Shown piece by piece: positions 19,976 through 32,545 of a stretch of DNA of 64,000 nucleotides (positions are counted from its first letter, which is position 1; each line of letters begins with the position of its first letter). Origin of the DNA: Gautieria morchelliformis (taxonomy: Eukaryota > Basidiomycota > Agaricomycetes > Gomphales > Gomphaceae); contig WHVA01000175.1 in NCBI GenBank assembly GCA_015179125.1, forward strand, positions 124,001-188,000, read 5' to 3'. Position numbers and translations under genes: made by a program. The notes below the pieces were generated by a model. The model was not told the origin of the DNA and searched no databases. It worked only from the letters and a program-made list of their open reading frames with translations.

Positions 19976-22900
19976 TCACTCACCCATGTCCTCGTCCGCC
20001 CCCTCGTCCTCTGCCATGTCCAGCACCTCCACCTCTACGCCCTTCCCGTCCAGGATACACACCGTCCTGCGTCCAGCCCGTCCGTTCACAGAGACGCTCG
20101 CGCTCTCCATAGCGCGCAGACACAGCTTCCGCGACCCCGTCAGCCGCAGAGTGTTCCTCGAGTGCTTTACCCGCGCTCAGAAATCGCAGACACTCCACTC
20201 GGCCCCAACACTCACCTCGCCCGCAAGCATGACGTCACACACCAGCTTCTCCCGCGAAAGCTCCCCGAGCTTGGGCCCCACATCAACGGGTGTGAATTCC
20301 AGATCTCGGTAAGCTACGGTCCCTACGAAGCCCGGTCCTTGCATCCATCTCAGCTTCCTGTTTAATTATATGTCCCTACTTCACACGCACCTCGTAGCTC
20401 CCCGTCAGTCGGCCTCAGCACCAGCACAATCGACTCGTCGTCGAAAAACTCAAAATCAAGCACATCCACCGTCCTGCCATCGCCCCCGTCCTCCAATTTA
20501 CATGATATCGCGGCAACCTGCAATGACGTTGGATCACCAGGCGGGGTCTCAATGCGAAACTGCATCCGCGACAGGCACACTACACCAAGCGGGGTGAGCG
20601 CAAGATAGAACCCACCATGCGTCACTCACGGTGTCCCAAGCGTTCGCCCCTTCGGGGTACAAATACCAACACGTATTGCGTCGCAACTCCGTCCTGTGAG
20701 GCCCTCAGACACGCATGGCTCTGAAGAAGGTCAACCCCACCTCGACAACAGTCCTCTCCCGCATTCGGAATGTCTCCAGCTCCCTTTCTTTGCCTTTGCT
20801 CGATGGTGCTGTCCATGGCCTGTACACGGGGACCGTCTTTCCCAAAGCAGACCCCGCATTCGCAAATACTATCTGACCTGCCCTGGCAATCTCATGCACT
20901 AATCGCTCCAGATTGTGATCCAAGCCGGAAATGTCAGGGTGTTTCTTTCTCTATGCACGGGTCAACAGCTGCAGCGGAAGAATGCGCAAGTAACTCAACA
21001 GGCTCCCATGGTCGTAGTGGGGGTTTGTCGAGGGCTGCTCTCGCTTGCTCCATCGCCTCGGTAAGCGCTCTGCGAACTGGTGGTGCACGAATATCGTCCG
21101 GCGTCACGGTGGGTACTCGGTTTTCACCCTTGCCATCAAACCATTTATCCAGTTCACACCCGTTCAAGCCGTCCATCAGGTAGCGATTCACTTCCAGAAT
21201 CTCCCAACTCATCGCCCGGATTTTCCCGTCGTCTGTATGTACCCTGTTCGATTCTTCTACGAAGTCAGTGGCACGCATAAATAGCACGGAAATATCCGTT
21301 TACCATACTGAAGCCAAAGCTTAAATTCCTTAAACCGCCACAACTGGTCCCTGGCAGTCGAAGCTAACCAAGCCGAGAGAATGATGGCTTTGTTAACCAG
21401 TGAAAGACAATAGTCAATGTGCGCTTCGTCAAATTTAAACACTGCATATGTTTGTGGCCTGTAACATATGAGCGAACAACACGGCCGATCACAAGAAATG
21501 CACTTGCAATTTGGCCCACCCCTTCGCTTCTTTCAAGATAATGTGAAGCCGTTGTGATGCCAGCGCAAGTCGCTTTTCTGCATAGTCTCTCAACTTCACC
21601 AGTGCGTCCGTCACCGTCGTGTCCCATTTGCTAAGGCCCTGTTCAACGTTATAGAGTATGACTAACCTTAGAAGCCGGAAATGACGCACACGCTCACTCA
21701 AGCTGCCAAGCAGGTCATTCAGTCCTTCACTGGCTCGACCTGTGACCAACAGTGCCGTCAGGTCCGCCAATGGATTGGGATCCTTCACTAATGCAAAGGG
21801 TCAGGTTTATGGGACAAACAAACTACCAGAATAGCGACTTGCCGCCACCATGTGCCCTCTGTTTAGCTTCAAGCTCTTTGACCCACTTTGGCCCAAGAGT
21901 TCCGGCACCTTCGCCATGTTCACTGGATCCAATCCACGTGGTTCGCATTTCCTCTAGAACGCGCAGCATATACCATGCAAGCTCGCGCGCAGCTGTGGAG
22001 GCTTTGGCGACTTCGCGGGCGTGTATAGAGCGAAGCGCCGTAAGGTCCGCAGCTACGGGCACGAGGTTGGTATTGCCTTGTTCGTGAATTTGGTAGGTGA
22101 CATGCGTTAAGATGGTTGACCTCAAAGGGAGATTTATTAACGACACGACTTGGCAAGTCACTCCTTCAACGATTTCGCCAATGGTAAGGGATCCCAATGG
22201 GTACATGGCGTCCATGAAGAAATGGCATCGGCTTTGATCATCGGCAGCGATGACTAGGCTATCATAATTTAAAGAATTCTCCGGCCGAACGTCGTCTAGA
22301 ACTTCCTCAGGCGGTCCTCCGGGGCGCCGTTGGGGATCACCAGGTCGAGGAAATGGTTTGATGGATGCTGCCACCAGATCGGGAGGGAGGGCGGGCCAGT
22401 CCGCAATACTATCGGGTAACTTAGGTGCCTTGGCAGTTGATGTGGGCAAGACTCCCTGGAAGGAAAACAGATCGGACGTCCTGTGCACCCATTTATTAGT
22501 CAAGCAAACGAATTTGCGAGAAGGTGGAGCAACCCCACGTGATGGGTTGGGTGTCATCTTTGAGTGGGTCCAGAAGAGGTTGCATTTTCAATTGCGAGAG
22601 AGCAGAGCCTGGCTGATCGGTTGGACAAGTCAATACCATCCGGTTCCCGTGAGAGAGTTTGTATTTAGACAGACAATGGTTTTATTTCGCTTGAAAAAAT
22701 CAGGCATCTCGGGTTCCTTCTTGGGAGGACTTTCGTGCCTGTGCCACCAGACTCCGGTGACACGAAAGTCTGGGGTTGGTTCGCTGGACGAGGCTGAGAA
22801 CATGACAGAACGTTCCTGTCTTCCATCTTGAATCGAGTGAATACTCAGACGAGGAGGGCGGTGGGAGAGGAGAAAAGACATTCCTGAAACATGTTGTTTA

Positions 22901-23180
22901 CGGAACGTATTTTTTTCACTTGCAGAGTGGACATACCATCAGGACTCCAGGCAATTCCAGTGACCTCCTCGTGTGCAGCGTTGCCTACACTGACATCGAC
23001 CTCCCATTTCTTAGCACCTTGCATCTTCCATAAGCTAATGGTGTCTTTAATTCCGAGACGAGATATAACAAGAAGAAGATCCTTGTCTGGACTGCAAGAA
23101 GTGGGCAAAAGATGGGATGGAGAACTGAGGTGGAGAACGGATAAGGAAGAGAAATTGTCACCCTGAAGGATCGAAGTCAT
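19976..23180 (-). CDS. APC4: Anaphase-promoting complex subunit 4 (APC4)
   Basis: Minus strand, many exons from the ATG at 23180. The N-terminal WD40-like part reads LPTSCSPDKDLLLVISRLGI, KDTISLWKMQGAKKWEVDVS and EEVTGIAWSPDG. The middle holds the APC4 helical domain: DLTALLVTGRASEGLNDLLG, LSKWDTTVTDALVKLRDYAE, KRLALASQRLHIILKEAKGW and AARELAWYMLRVLEEMRTTW. The C-terminal part has VLDFEFFDDESIVLVLR, then after an intron GFVGTVAYRDLEFTPVDVG and NGRAGRRTVCILDGKGVEVE, ending DEGADEDMGE. The domain order (APC4_WD40, then ANAPC4) is that of the scaffold subunit that links APC5, APC1 and the catalytic arm of the cyclosome ubiquitin ligase. The joined length, around 900 residues, is normal. Confidence 0.88.
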
Positions 23181-23384
23181 CGTTAATCCAGCAGCTTTAG
23201 ATGCAGGTCTGTCGCGATAGAGACGTGTCTAAGTAGCTCAAGAAGCTTTAGCAAGAAGCTTTAGCACAGGCCAAGACGACTTGTGGCACAGCGGTGGAGA
23301 CACTGTAGGACCATAGACAGCAGACGCGTTTCCGCGGGAGCAAAATTCGGAACCGAACGTAAATATCCGAGGGTACCTCTACAA

Positions 23385-26123
23385 CTACCTATTTTTCCTC
23401 GGCCCACCTTTTTTCTTGCCACTTCCAATAGCGTCCCCCTTCTTGGCCCTTGTGCCTTCCCTGCCGCCCACCGCGGATTTTCTCTTCACACCCAGCTCCT
23501 TCTCAAACCCAATCTTGGACAGTCGCTCCTTTTTCTTATTCTTCTTTTCTTTGACTTTTGTTTTCCGCGCATCACGCGGCTTTTCGGGGAGTCCGATCTT
23601 GCTCGGTCGACCGTCCCTCTTCGCGTTACGAATCGCTGCCTTAATGGCCCCCGTCTCACCCATCTCTGTATCCTCCTTCAGGGCCAGCTTACGGCGCTTG
23701 GCCTTGCGAGTAAGTCCTGCCAATTTATCCCGTTTAGGCTGGAACGAAGGTCATTAGCCCACGATGCCAACAGGTAGTTGACAACTTGCCTTTGTAGTAT
23801 CTTCCGAAACTTTCCTCATCCCCTTTCTGTCGCCCGTAGATGTAGGGAAACTGGATTGGTATTGTTGTTTGCTAAGGTCTACATGTTTCGCGCGTGAACA
23901 AGTGGGTACGGTCTGGAGCAAAATCATACAGACCTTCTGCCTTTTGCTTCTCCTTGGACGATTGAAACCATGTTCTTGCTGGCCTGGCGTAGATCTCTTT
24001 CTCGTGCTCTATCATGTTTTGACCTTTTCTTAGTTCCATCTCTGCTTGTCGCATCTACAGTGTCGAAAGGTTTAGCGTACACAGACTTGTGAGCATGCTT
24101 GATTATACTTACGACCTTCTCCTCTTTCTCCTCTTTCAAAACAGCCTCCACCTCATCCTCGAGCTCATCGAGTTTGTCTTTCCACTTGGCGAGAGCATCT
24201 GCTGGTATCACCCGATGTCGTACCTTGTCATGCCCAGACCCCCGTTTTATGGCGGCCTTGAGCATCTTACGGTCAGACTCTCCAACCAAGGTAACAGACC
24301 TAAACAAGCATGAGTACACGAAATATAAATGTCGAACGCAGCTCTTACCGGCCTTTCTTTCCTGCGCGTGCTGTTCGCCCGACCCGATGCAAATACTGTG
24401 CAAGTTGGCTTGGCATATCATAGTTGATCACAGTCTGAATCCCCTTGATGTCAAGACCTCTTGACGCAAGATCCGTCGCCATTAGGTAGTCCACCGTCCC
24501 ATCACGAAAAGCCTGCAGTGATTTGAGTCGCTGAGATGCTGGTGAGCGTACCGTAAACAAATCGATAGTGGACAATGTGTACGAACCTGTTCTTGTGTAA
24601 GATCACCGTGCAATTCATCGCATTTCATACCCAGGATGCCAAAAACAACTCTCATCTGATGTGCCAACTTTTTGCTTCGAAGAAATATAATTACACCTTC
24701 TCTGAAGACTCGCTGGCAAAGCGAAACAAGGATTGCAGGTCGTTCCGCCTCGCGCTCAGCCCGTACCCGGACAAATTCCTGTACCAGTCCCCGAGCGGTG
24801 CTTCGTTTGGGATCCACGAATAGCCGAACAGGCCTGTTCAAAGACATACGGACAAGGTCGTCGACTGAATCTGTCATGGTAGCAGAAAACAACATTGTCT
24901 GTCGTGACGTCGGACACGACCTGATTATTTCGGTAAGCTCATCGGCAAAACCATCTTCTAGCATTCGGTCTGCCTCATCGAGAATGAGTATATCCAAAGC
25001 GTCGAGGCCAAAAGATGGAGAGTTCCGAAGATGGTCAATGAGGCGACCTGGAGTAGCAATCACGACGTCAGGGCGTGCACGCAACGCTACTTCCTGGACT
25101 TTCACGGAAAGTCCACCTGCTCTTAGTAATTAGATTGGAATGGTAACAAGGGATGAAATCAAATGCACCGACTATAAGACAGAATTGGATGTCTGTATGA
25201 GCAGCTAATTTTGTACCAACATCAAAACACTGAACCGCTAACTCGCGTGTCGGCACAAGGACCAAACAGCGTGTGGCAGCTGCATTTTTCCCCCGTTCAC
25301 GGTACATAAGCCTTTCGAGCATAGGAATCACGAATGCTGCCGTCTTTCCTGATCCGGTTACTGCGCCGCCAACAACGTCCTTCCCTATGAGTGCCACAGG
25401 AATAGTAGCCGCTTGAATTGGTGTGGGTGCGTGGAATGCGAGGGAAGTCAAAGCCCTCATAATGGGGCGCGAAAGGTTCATAGATAGGAAGGAGGAATGA
25501 GATGCTGTTGGTAATGAGTCGTCCGCGAAGAAGGCGGCTTTGCGGTCTTTTTCCGCTTGAGTTTCTGGTTCGGTGTCATCTGACGACGAAGACGCTGCAT
25601 CTGACTCGCCCTCATAAGCTTCAGGCAGTTCCTCTGCATCCTCCTCGTCTGAGGTACCTAAGGGGTCACTCTCTTCAGCGGAACCGGTGTCACGGTCCTC
25701 TTCAAGTTCCTCCTCGCTCTGTTCAATTTCCTCGTCGTCCCCTAGCTCCACATCCTCACCATCATCTTCGACTTCACGTTTGCGCTTTTTATTATCGCTC
25801 TCCTTTCTTATGGACTTGAGTTTCCGCCTTGCAATTATATCATCGACTGAAATAGGTTCCTAAAAAAGAATACTGAGCGGCATAACTTCTTCAGAAGGTT
25901 GAAATGTACGCACAGGTTTTGATCCTGTCTTGACTATATCCCCACCCTCGACTACCAAGGCATCAACATAAGGGTCCCCGGAGAGATCAAACGTGAAATC
26001 CGGATTCAAAGAGTCGTCCACTTCGTTGCCTCTAGCGGCTTTTTTCGTGGGCAATAACGGCTCTTCAACCTCTCTTTCATCTCCTGAGTCCAACGTCATA
26101 ATAAAGTCTTGAGATGCCGCCAT
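23385..26123 (-). CDS. DRS1: DEAD-box RNA helicase DRS1 (60S ribosome biogenesis)
   Basis: From the ATG at 26123: [20 protein letters not shown], then [16 protein letters not shown] and a long acidic segment. Helicase motifs follow in order: FxxPTPIQ ([14 protein letters not shown]), Walker [18 protein letters not shown] ([15 protein letters not shown]), DEAD ([14 protein letters not shown]), SAT (LFSATM), the second RecA domain with [15 protein letters not shown], and [13 protein letters not shown]. The tail is lysine-rich with the Drs1-type segments [13 protein letters not shown] and [17 protein letters not shown], then [18 protein letters not shown] and stop. Drs1 acts in the nucleolus on pre-60S particles. 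The start was chosen because the FTFDLSGD region is conserved at the Drs1 N-terminus. Six or more short introns. Confidence 0.92.
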
Positions 26124-26793
26124 TTTGAGACGTCCAAGGAGGTCAAATATTATTGCCTTTTCGAGAAGATGTATGTTCAAGCGGAGATTGAAAATATAAG
26201 GCCTGCGGCCTCCCACACGAAGCTTGTTTAAATTACTAGGGCCCATTGTCCATTTTTGTAACCCAATTCTTCTCTCCCCGCACGCTTATATTACTACGGC
26301 CATCTATCGCGAAAATAATTTGAACGCTGGTGTTCCGCGGCGATCTCCACGATGCCTCGTCGCAAGCATCTCCACGAGGCGATCAAGCGAGGCAGCTCAT
26401 AGCTGAGACGATAACTAAGTTCGAAATTGAGGACAACACTGCTCGCAGTAACTCCAATTCGGACCGGGCACGATGTAGCATTTGTTATTGTAAAGTTACT
26501 TATTACTGAAGCAGGAATGGAATATGATCCTGTATAGCATGCCTTGGGGTGGTCAGATCTTCGGAAGTGCAGACAGCTAGTCAACTTGGTGATCATTTCC
26601 CGTCGCCTCTAAAAATAATGGCAAAAAGGTTCATCGTGTTGTACATTATCCATACTCCATATGGTACAAAGGTTGGTATCAAATCCAAGGAACGTGTACG
26701 CGAAGGATATTCAAAGACAGGGTATACAGTAGATACACGAAGCGGGAAGGGGGTCATCTCCCCTTGACATGCAACAAACATGAGGATGGGTGA
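26124..26793. other. Intergenic, no gene recognised
   Basis: The upstream region of DRS1 and 3' flank of the RasGEF gene. Only short frames; no known motif seen. Confidence 0.45.
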
Positions 26794-29700
26794 TTACCAG
26801 AAGAGTAGCCGTTTCAACCGTGCGGCTTCAGTCCTTACTCCGCTAGGAGACTCAACGCTCTGCTGTGACAAGGGAAAGATGGGTTCGGCATCGTCAGGGG
26901 GTGGGAAAACACGGGAACGTATTGCCTGTAAGAGTAGGTGTAAGTGCCTGATTTTGGTCCAAATTAAACTTCGCCTCACTTCAATGTCCATGACATCTGC
27001 ATTGAGCAATTCTCTGATCCACTTGCGCTCCGGGAACCCATACGTGCCAGACGACCGGATCTTGTCTTGAAGACCCTGTAGCATTAGGACCATCCGCGCC
27101 ATCAATGTGAATTTCCCCCAATGAATCTTGCTCGGATCTTCCTCTTTTGAATCTGCGTTCGACTCATTCGCACGGACCATGTCAAAAGTATGAACTTCCC
27201 TAACAAGATTATGAGTACGGCTATTGAACAAGAAGCCTCGAGAACACAAACATGTCAGGGATACCAGGGCCAGAGGTGTGCCTAATCGCCATACGGTATG
27301 CACGATGATTGCTAGCGGAGTTGAGAAGGACCTCCCAACTCAGAAACAGTTGATATAACTTGAGCTTATTATCCCTAAGGATGGTCATGATTTCATCGTT
27401 AGGGAAGGTGGCATTGTTGATGCCCGTCTTCACCGCCCGTAGACCGACATAGTTGTTAAGCGTGCGCAGCTTTGCCGCAAGTTCGATGAAACGCTCCACT
27501 TGCCGTTCGCGAAGCCTGACCTTGTCATGGGCAAGAATCAAGGACGAAACCCTGCGAAGAAGACAGCGTCAAAGACATCTCTTATAGTTCAAGATGGAAA
27601 CACTCGCCAATTGGCCAACTGATTGTAAAAATTGGCGGAAGCGGTAATGGGCTCGCCCGGACATGATTTTGCATCCCCCATTGTGTAACGAAACCACTGC
27701 CGAGGCTATAACACAGGCTAATCAAAACCACCTCGGAAAAGTAGGGGATAACTAGTACACACCTCGATGGCAAGGAATATATCACTCTGCATCTTGGTGA
27801 TTTGCTGGGCAACATCCGTAGGATCGTAAGTGGCCAGCGTCTGGGCAACCTTGACCAGCTCCCTGGGTGAGTTCTTCTTAGGCATGCCTCCCAGTGACTT
27901 GTTAGAGGGGTCCGAGGCCCCTGACAGCGTAGTTGAGAGCGGTATCGTCGTTGACCTTGTGCTCAGCGGCAGACTGCCTTTGCGCTGCCGTGTGGATAGT
28001 TTTGGCTTGCTTTCAACAGCGTCTGGATCTGCCAAAGGCATGATTATCGGCAAAGCGATTGTATCCGACATGACGTTCCCTCGTGGTCCTTCAGCCTCTT
28101 CGTCATCCATTAACTCCGCCTCGTCATCGTCGCTTTCTTCTCGCAGGTCCTCATGGACACTCCATGAGGCTTCCCCGTCTTGCAGGTCCGTTAGCTCATC
28201 TAGAAAGGGAAGAATATCGGAACCATAGTGAAGAGTGCACGCGTTTGTCGAGATCTGCTTAACAAGGGCTGTGATCGCGCCAGATGCGCCTGGTGTTGCA
28301 AAGTCAGTTGGATAATCCTCTATCCATCCCTCTAGGAGGTTGCATATCCTGTATGACATACAAGTTATTATAACGCTAAGAACGCCGTGATTGTCAAACA
28401 ACATACCTCATTTGGGCATAGCTTCCGAGAAGTAGATCCGAATGTTCCTTGTTGAGCTGCCGGACGCGTTTTTGCATTCCCAGTAGGATGCTTCGTGGCG
28501 TCGCAAACCTACGATACGTCAAAAAGAAATATTTAATGAAAGTTGGGTCTTTGGACGATGTCATGAGCTATAGTCCGAGTTAGGACCCCGAAAAGCACGT
28601 ACCATCTCCGCTAACTGCCACAAAGAATATTTTGTCAAGCAGTTCATCCAATGTCGCCCATACCATGGGAGGCCTGAAAACGATCATAAGTCGCCTCTCT
28701 TGAGAACATATAATAAATTTAAAAAGTCGTACGGATCAGTGGGTTTCACAAAACTCTTTTCTTTCACGTCAGTACTACCAATTCTTTCCAAAGACCCGTG
28801 GTCATCTTTCTCATTGTTTAGAAGGGTTTCACGGAGGCTCCCCGTGCTTGCTGTTCGGCCGAGCACACCACCCCGGCCGTCCGGGCTTTCACGCCGCATT
28901 TCCTGCCTCCTCCTTTCAACTTCGCTAATTAAGTCGTTCGTCGACTTCACACGTGGTGGTGACGTCGCCAAGGCGGGGGACCTAGGGGTGGGGGTCGATG
29001 TGCCCGGTGTCGGGCTTGCAGGCTGCACAGCGGCTGCGAACGGTGGTTCACGGGGCTTTGTGGTGGTCGACGGAGAACCGGCAGAAGGCGTACTGCCATG
29101 AGACTTGATGCCCCCGGTGCGTACCTCAGGGTAACCGTATCCCTCCGACCACGGCGGCGCATTGAGGACATCTGGGCTGGCAGGATTTCGGTACGGAGAC
29201 CCAGCCGGAATTTCACCGCGTTTCGACTTCTGAACTGCACGTATGATCCAATGGAAACAGTGTCGCATCTTCCGCTTCCCGAAATCTGTCAAAGATGTGA
29301 CCTCGACAAGACCAACATTGTAAGGTGCGGCACGTTCTGAAGCATGATGAGGTAAAACTTTCTTGTCGAGATCGCATTTGCATGCCATAGCAACAGCAGA
29401 CAGATGGAGCGCATGATAGCAAGCTTCGTGAAAGCAGGTGGTAAGCAAAACTCTGGCATGCTTGACCTGCGAACATACCCAGCAAATCTGGCACTCGCGC
29501 GAATGATGCCGGGTCGGACGCGTCATAACATACCAGCACACCGTCGATAGGTGGTAGTTCTTTGGGCCAAGCGCCACCGGGGGAATCTAAACTCAATACA
29601 TTGCTATCCAGCTCCAACACATGAGCTACTTTCTCATCATCACGGGGGGCATTGATCGTGCGAGATCCATCTGCAAGGATGTGTGACCTATGCTCAACGC

Positions 29701-30805
29701 CACACGGAACCAGTACTCACATCGTAGCAGTCCCTGGGGAGTGGCAACAGTGCAAATGCTCTCCTCACTCACGCCCCATGCTCTTAAACCCTTCTTTATG
29801 ACAGTACTTTTTCCACATCCCGGGGGGCCGACGACAGCTATTGAGAAAACGGCGTCGGGGAGCTAGAAAACGTCATTGGATGTTTCAGAATACAGATAGA
29901 AATTGGATACTTACACCCCAAGAACTTGTACTGTTCTTGGCACTGAGGCTACTACTCCGTGGACGGCGAGGCATTACAAGTGGTCCAGGAGCGTTCGGAC
30001 GTCGAGAGTGGTGATGGGGTATGGGGGGCACGGGAGGGACGTTCTCCCCGAACGCCGCGCTGTTAGCTACGCTGTTAAGGCTGCTGGCACTGGAAACATT
30101 CGACAAAGTCGGGGTACGCGGGGGAAGCAAAAGCACATCGCCTGGGCGAGCCTTCGCCTTGCCCTTCCCGACTCCATTGACTGCTGTAGATGAAAGGGAA
30201 CGAGAGCGGTGGGACGGGAGTAAGGGGAGATGGGCCATATCTGCAGTACGCTCGTGATCTGAATCGTCCAAATAAGGGTCGTCGTAGTCCGAGGTAGAAG
30301 GACTGCTCAGGCTGTGCCCTCTGGAACGGCCGAAGATACGAGAAGCGAAGGATTTAGTTGCACTAGGGGGATGCTGACCGTTAGTGACTGTGTATCTCGG
30401 TCTATAATTCCAGTCCTCGAGATCGCTACTATTAGAAGCGCCAGGGTGGAAGGATTCGCGTGAGTATTCGCAAGAATGGCCGCTAGAGCTGGGACCTGGC
30501 TCCGAGAGATCCGGGGAGCGTCTGTTCTTGATAAAGGAATCTACAGAGATGGATTTACGAAGGGAGTGCGGGGACGCTGCGTTCAGCCTAGAGGTGGTTG
30601 GGGAGGTCGAGGATTGGTCTGATGTCAGAGCCGTCATGAATGTGTCGTGCGAAGCGATAGAGGAGGCGGTCAATAGCGAGTCGGTGGTGGTTGGCTCCTG
30701 CAGGACTGTGAGCGGTTGGATGGGAGTCAACGACAAAGTCTCTAAGGAAGTTACGGCTGGAGGAGAGTGGGACACGGGCGTCGAGCCTGCTGTCGTCCCG
30801 GTCAT
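26794..30805 (-). CDS. RasGEF (CDC25-type) with N-terminal Ras-like P-loop domain
   Basis: Minus strand, start ATG at 30805 (MTGTTAGSTPVSHSPPAV). About 300 disordered Ser-rich residues come first. Then a GTPase-like domain: VFSIAVVGPPGCGKSTVIKK (G1), VLVCYDASDPASF, ACKCDLDKK at the G4 place and EVTSLTDFGKRKM at the G5 place. A second disordered linker follows (LISEVERRRQEMRRE). The REM domain reads PPMVWATLDELLDKIFFVA and PRSILLGMQKRVRQLNKEHS. The catalytic CDC25 domain has PTDVAQQITKMQSDIFLAIE, LILAHDKVRLRERQVERFIE, LNNYVGLRAVKTGINNATFP and DPSKIHWGKFTLMARMVLML, ending LKRLLFW. It should activate a Ras-family GTPase. The G4 motif is CKCD instead of NKxD, so guanine specificity of the fused domain is doubtful. 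Many short introns. Confidence 0.85.
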
Positions 30806-32545
30806 GTTCAAGCAGACGTTCGGTCGGAGCTCGAATCGACATTCACTACATTCTCCTTGATTTCTTTGCCATAGCTTCTCCCGTCGTCAGAAGTTCATCC
30901 TCGGAGAAAGATGGCAAACGTCGGACCGCGATGGTATGTAAAATCATAGCAAGTAAAAGCTCCCGAGTGCTCAAGCTAGATCTGATGAGTCCGCGACTAT
31001 TTACTAAATCTTGAGATTAGCGACTCCTGGCTTCGCTTCAGTTGCTCCTGCAGCTGAGTACGCCGCACCGTGGCATATCTCGAGGGTGGAAATTGCCTGG
31101 AACTACCCGCAACGTAACACAACATCCGTATAGCATATAAATCATGGGAAACTCTCCGTTGATCCATAGGTGGTACAGTACCGGGAATTATGCCAGCGAT
31201 ACCCATGGATTCTGGACTCTGTGGTTGAGTATCACAGAACACACTGACATCAAAGGGTTTTCAGGATGCCTGCTGATCAGTGATGTGGCTCAGCCAGCCG
31301 CGAGCTCCGCACATGGTCTTGCCCACAGCCTATAGCGCTGATGCACTCACTCGCCTCCTCTCAAGTCTGAGCGGTGCATTGGCGTAACTTGCTTACCATA
31401 GATGTGAACCCTTTCAAAGGTGCCGGTGCCTCGTAAATTTCTAGTTCGTACTCCGTCGTACGTCTTGGCGCCTCGTTCCCTGGACGGTCCCCACGGTGTT
31501 AGCTCCGGGTTATAATATCGGCGCGACCACGTTACCGATTCAAGTGTTGACTCCGCTTCAAAACTCGCAACTGGCAGCAATTCCGTCCGGCGGAATGCAG
31601 GGAAGCTTTTCTCTTCAAGTTGTCACATCAATACACGAGCGGTCTTTGACATGCTTTTTCGTGAAATCGATATCTAATATCTACCAGCCCACCCGTCTCA
31701 CGACAGAGTCGCCTTTCGTGAACTGCTGAAGCTTGTGCAAGTACTTTCGCCTGCATATTCTTGTGCTGAAGTTTGAAGATGGCTTGCTAGTCTGACATCT
31801 ATTCCGACTTCTGTTCCGCACTCGGAGACTGTGCGCTGTGTTACAAGCGAACTAGCTCACATGGCAGGCCTCATGGCACATAGTAAGTCCGTGGCATCTG
31901 AGATCTCTTTTAGGCGAGGCCCCCGTTTCCCTAAACTTCTCCCCTCTCATCTCCATGGCCATATCTCTCACCTCGCTCCAGTACTGTGATCTTTTCGAAT
32001 AGCATGAAACAGGCACTACGCAGCAACCGGCCCATTGCATACCTCGAGATTAACGAATCGCATCTGAAGCATATCCCGTGCTCTCGCGAGCCTGGATCCA
32101 TAGCGGCGAACGATGAAGCTTCCGCTGCGCTCTGATGCATCTCAAGGGCTTATGTGTTCTGCCAGAATATGGAGTCAACAGAAATGCTTTGGGTGTACTG
32201 CACCGTATAAAACGTACGCGGAGTATATGCGAATCATGGTCGGTATATAATTGAGTCATGATGAGGTGAGGGCTCGAGCCCTCCCTTCTGCTGCAATTGA
32301 GCTTCGAGTTAGGTATATGCGCATACTGCAAGGGGCAGAAGCATTTGCAGGATATCCAGACACAACCAGTCATTGACAGTCCATTTCATTCGACATAAAA
32401 GTAAACATGAGGTAGAAACGGGCGCCGCCCACGGGAGATTGCTATTGATACAACACGATATTTTGGGACGCAGGCACAAGAGAAGGAGAGGGAGACAGGA
32501 CGCTTAATCTTAGCAGAACTCGACACAACCAGGGCACCAAGAGCG
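30806..32545. other. About 1.7 kb with no firm gene
   Basis: On the minus strand, 31700 to 30997 holds short frames with plausible splice sites (for example a GTAAGC donor near 31399 and a final exon QLQEQLKRSQESLISRFSK before a stop at 30997). They could be a small unknown gene, but I cannot join them with confidence. The rest (31750-32545) shows nothing. Confidence 0.3.

Noticed and set aside
19986-20312. Ser/Thr-rich plus-strand frame of 108 codons
   Set aside because: It lies opposite the C-terminal exons of APC4, which carry clear conserved sequence on the minus strand, so it is a shadow frame.
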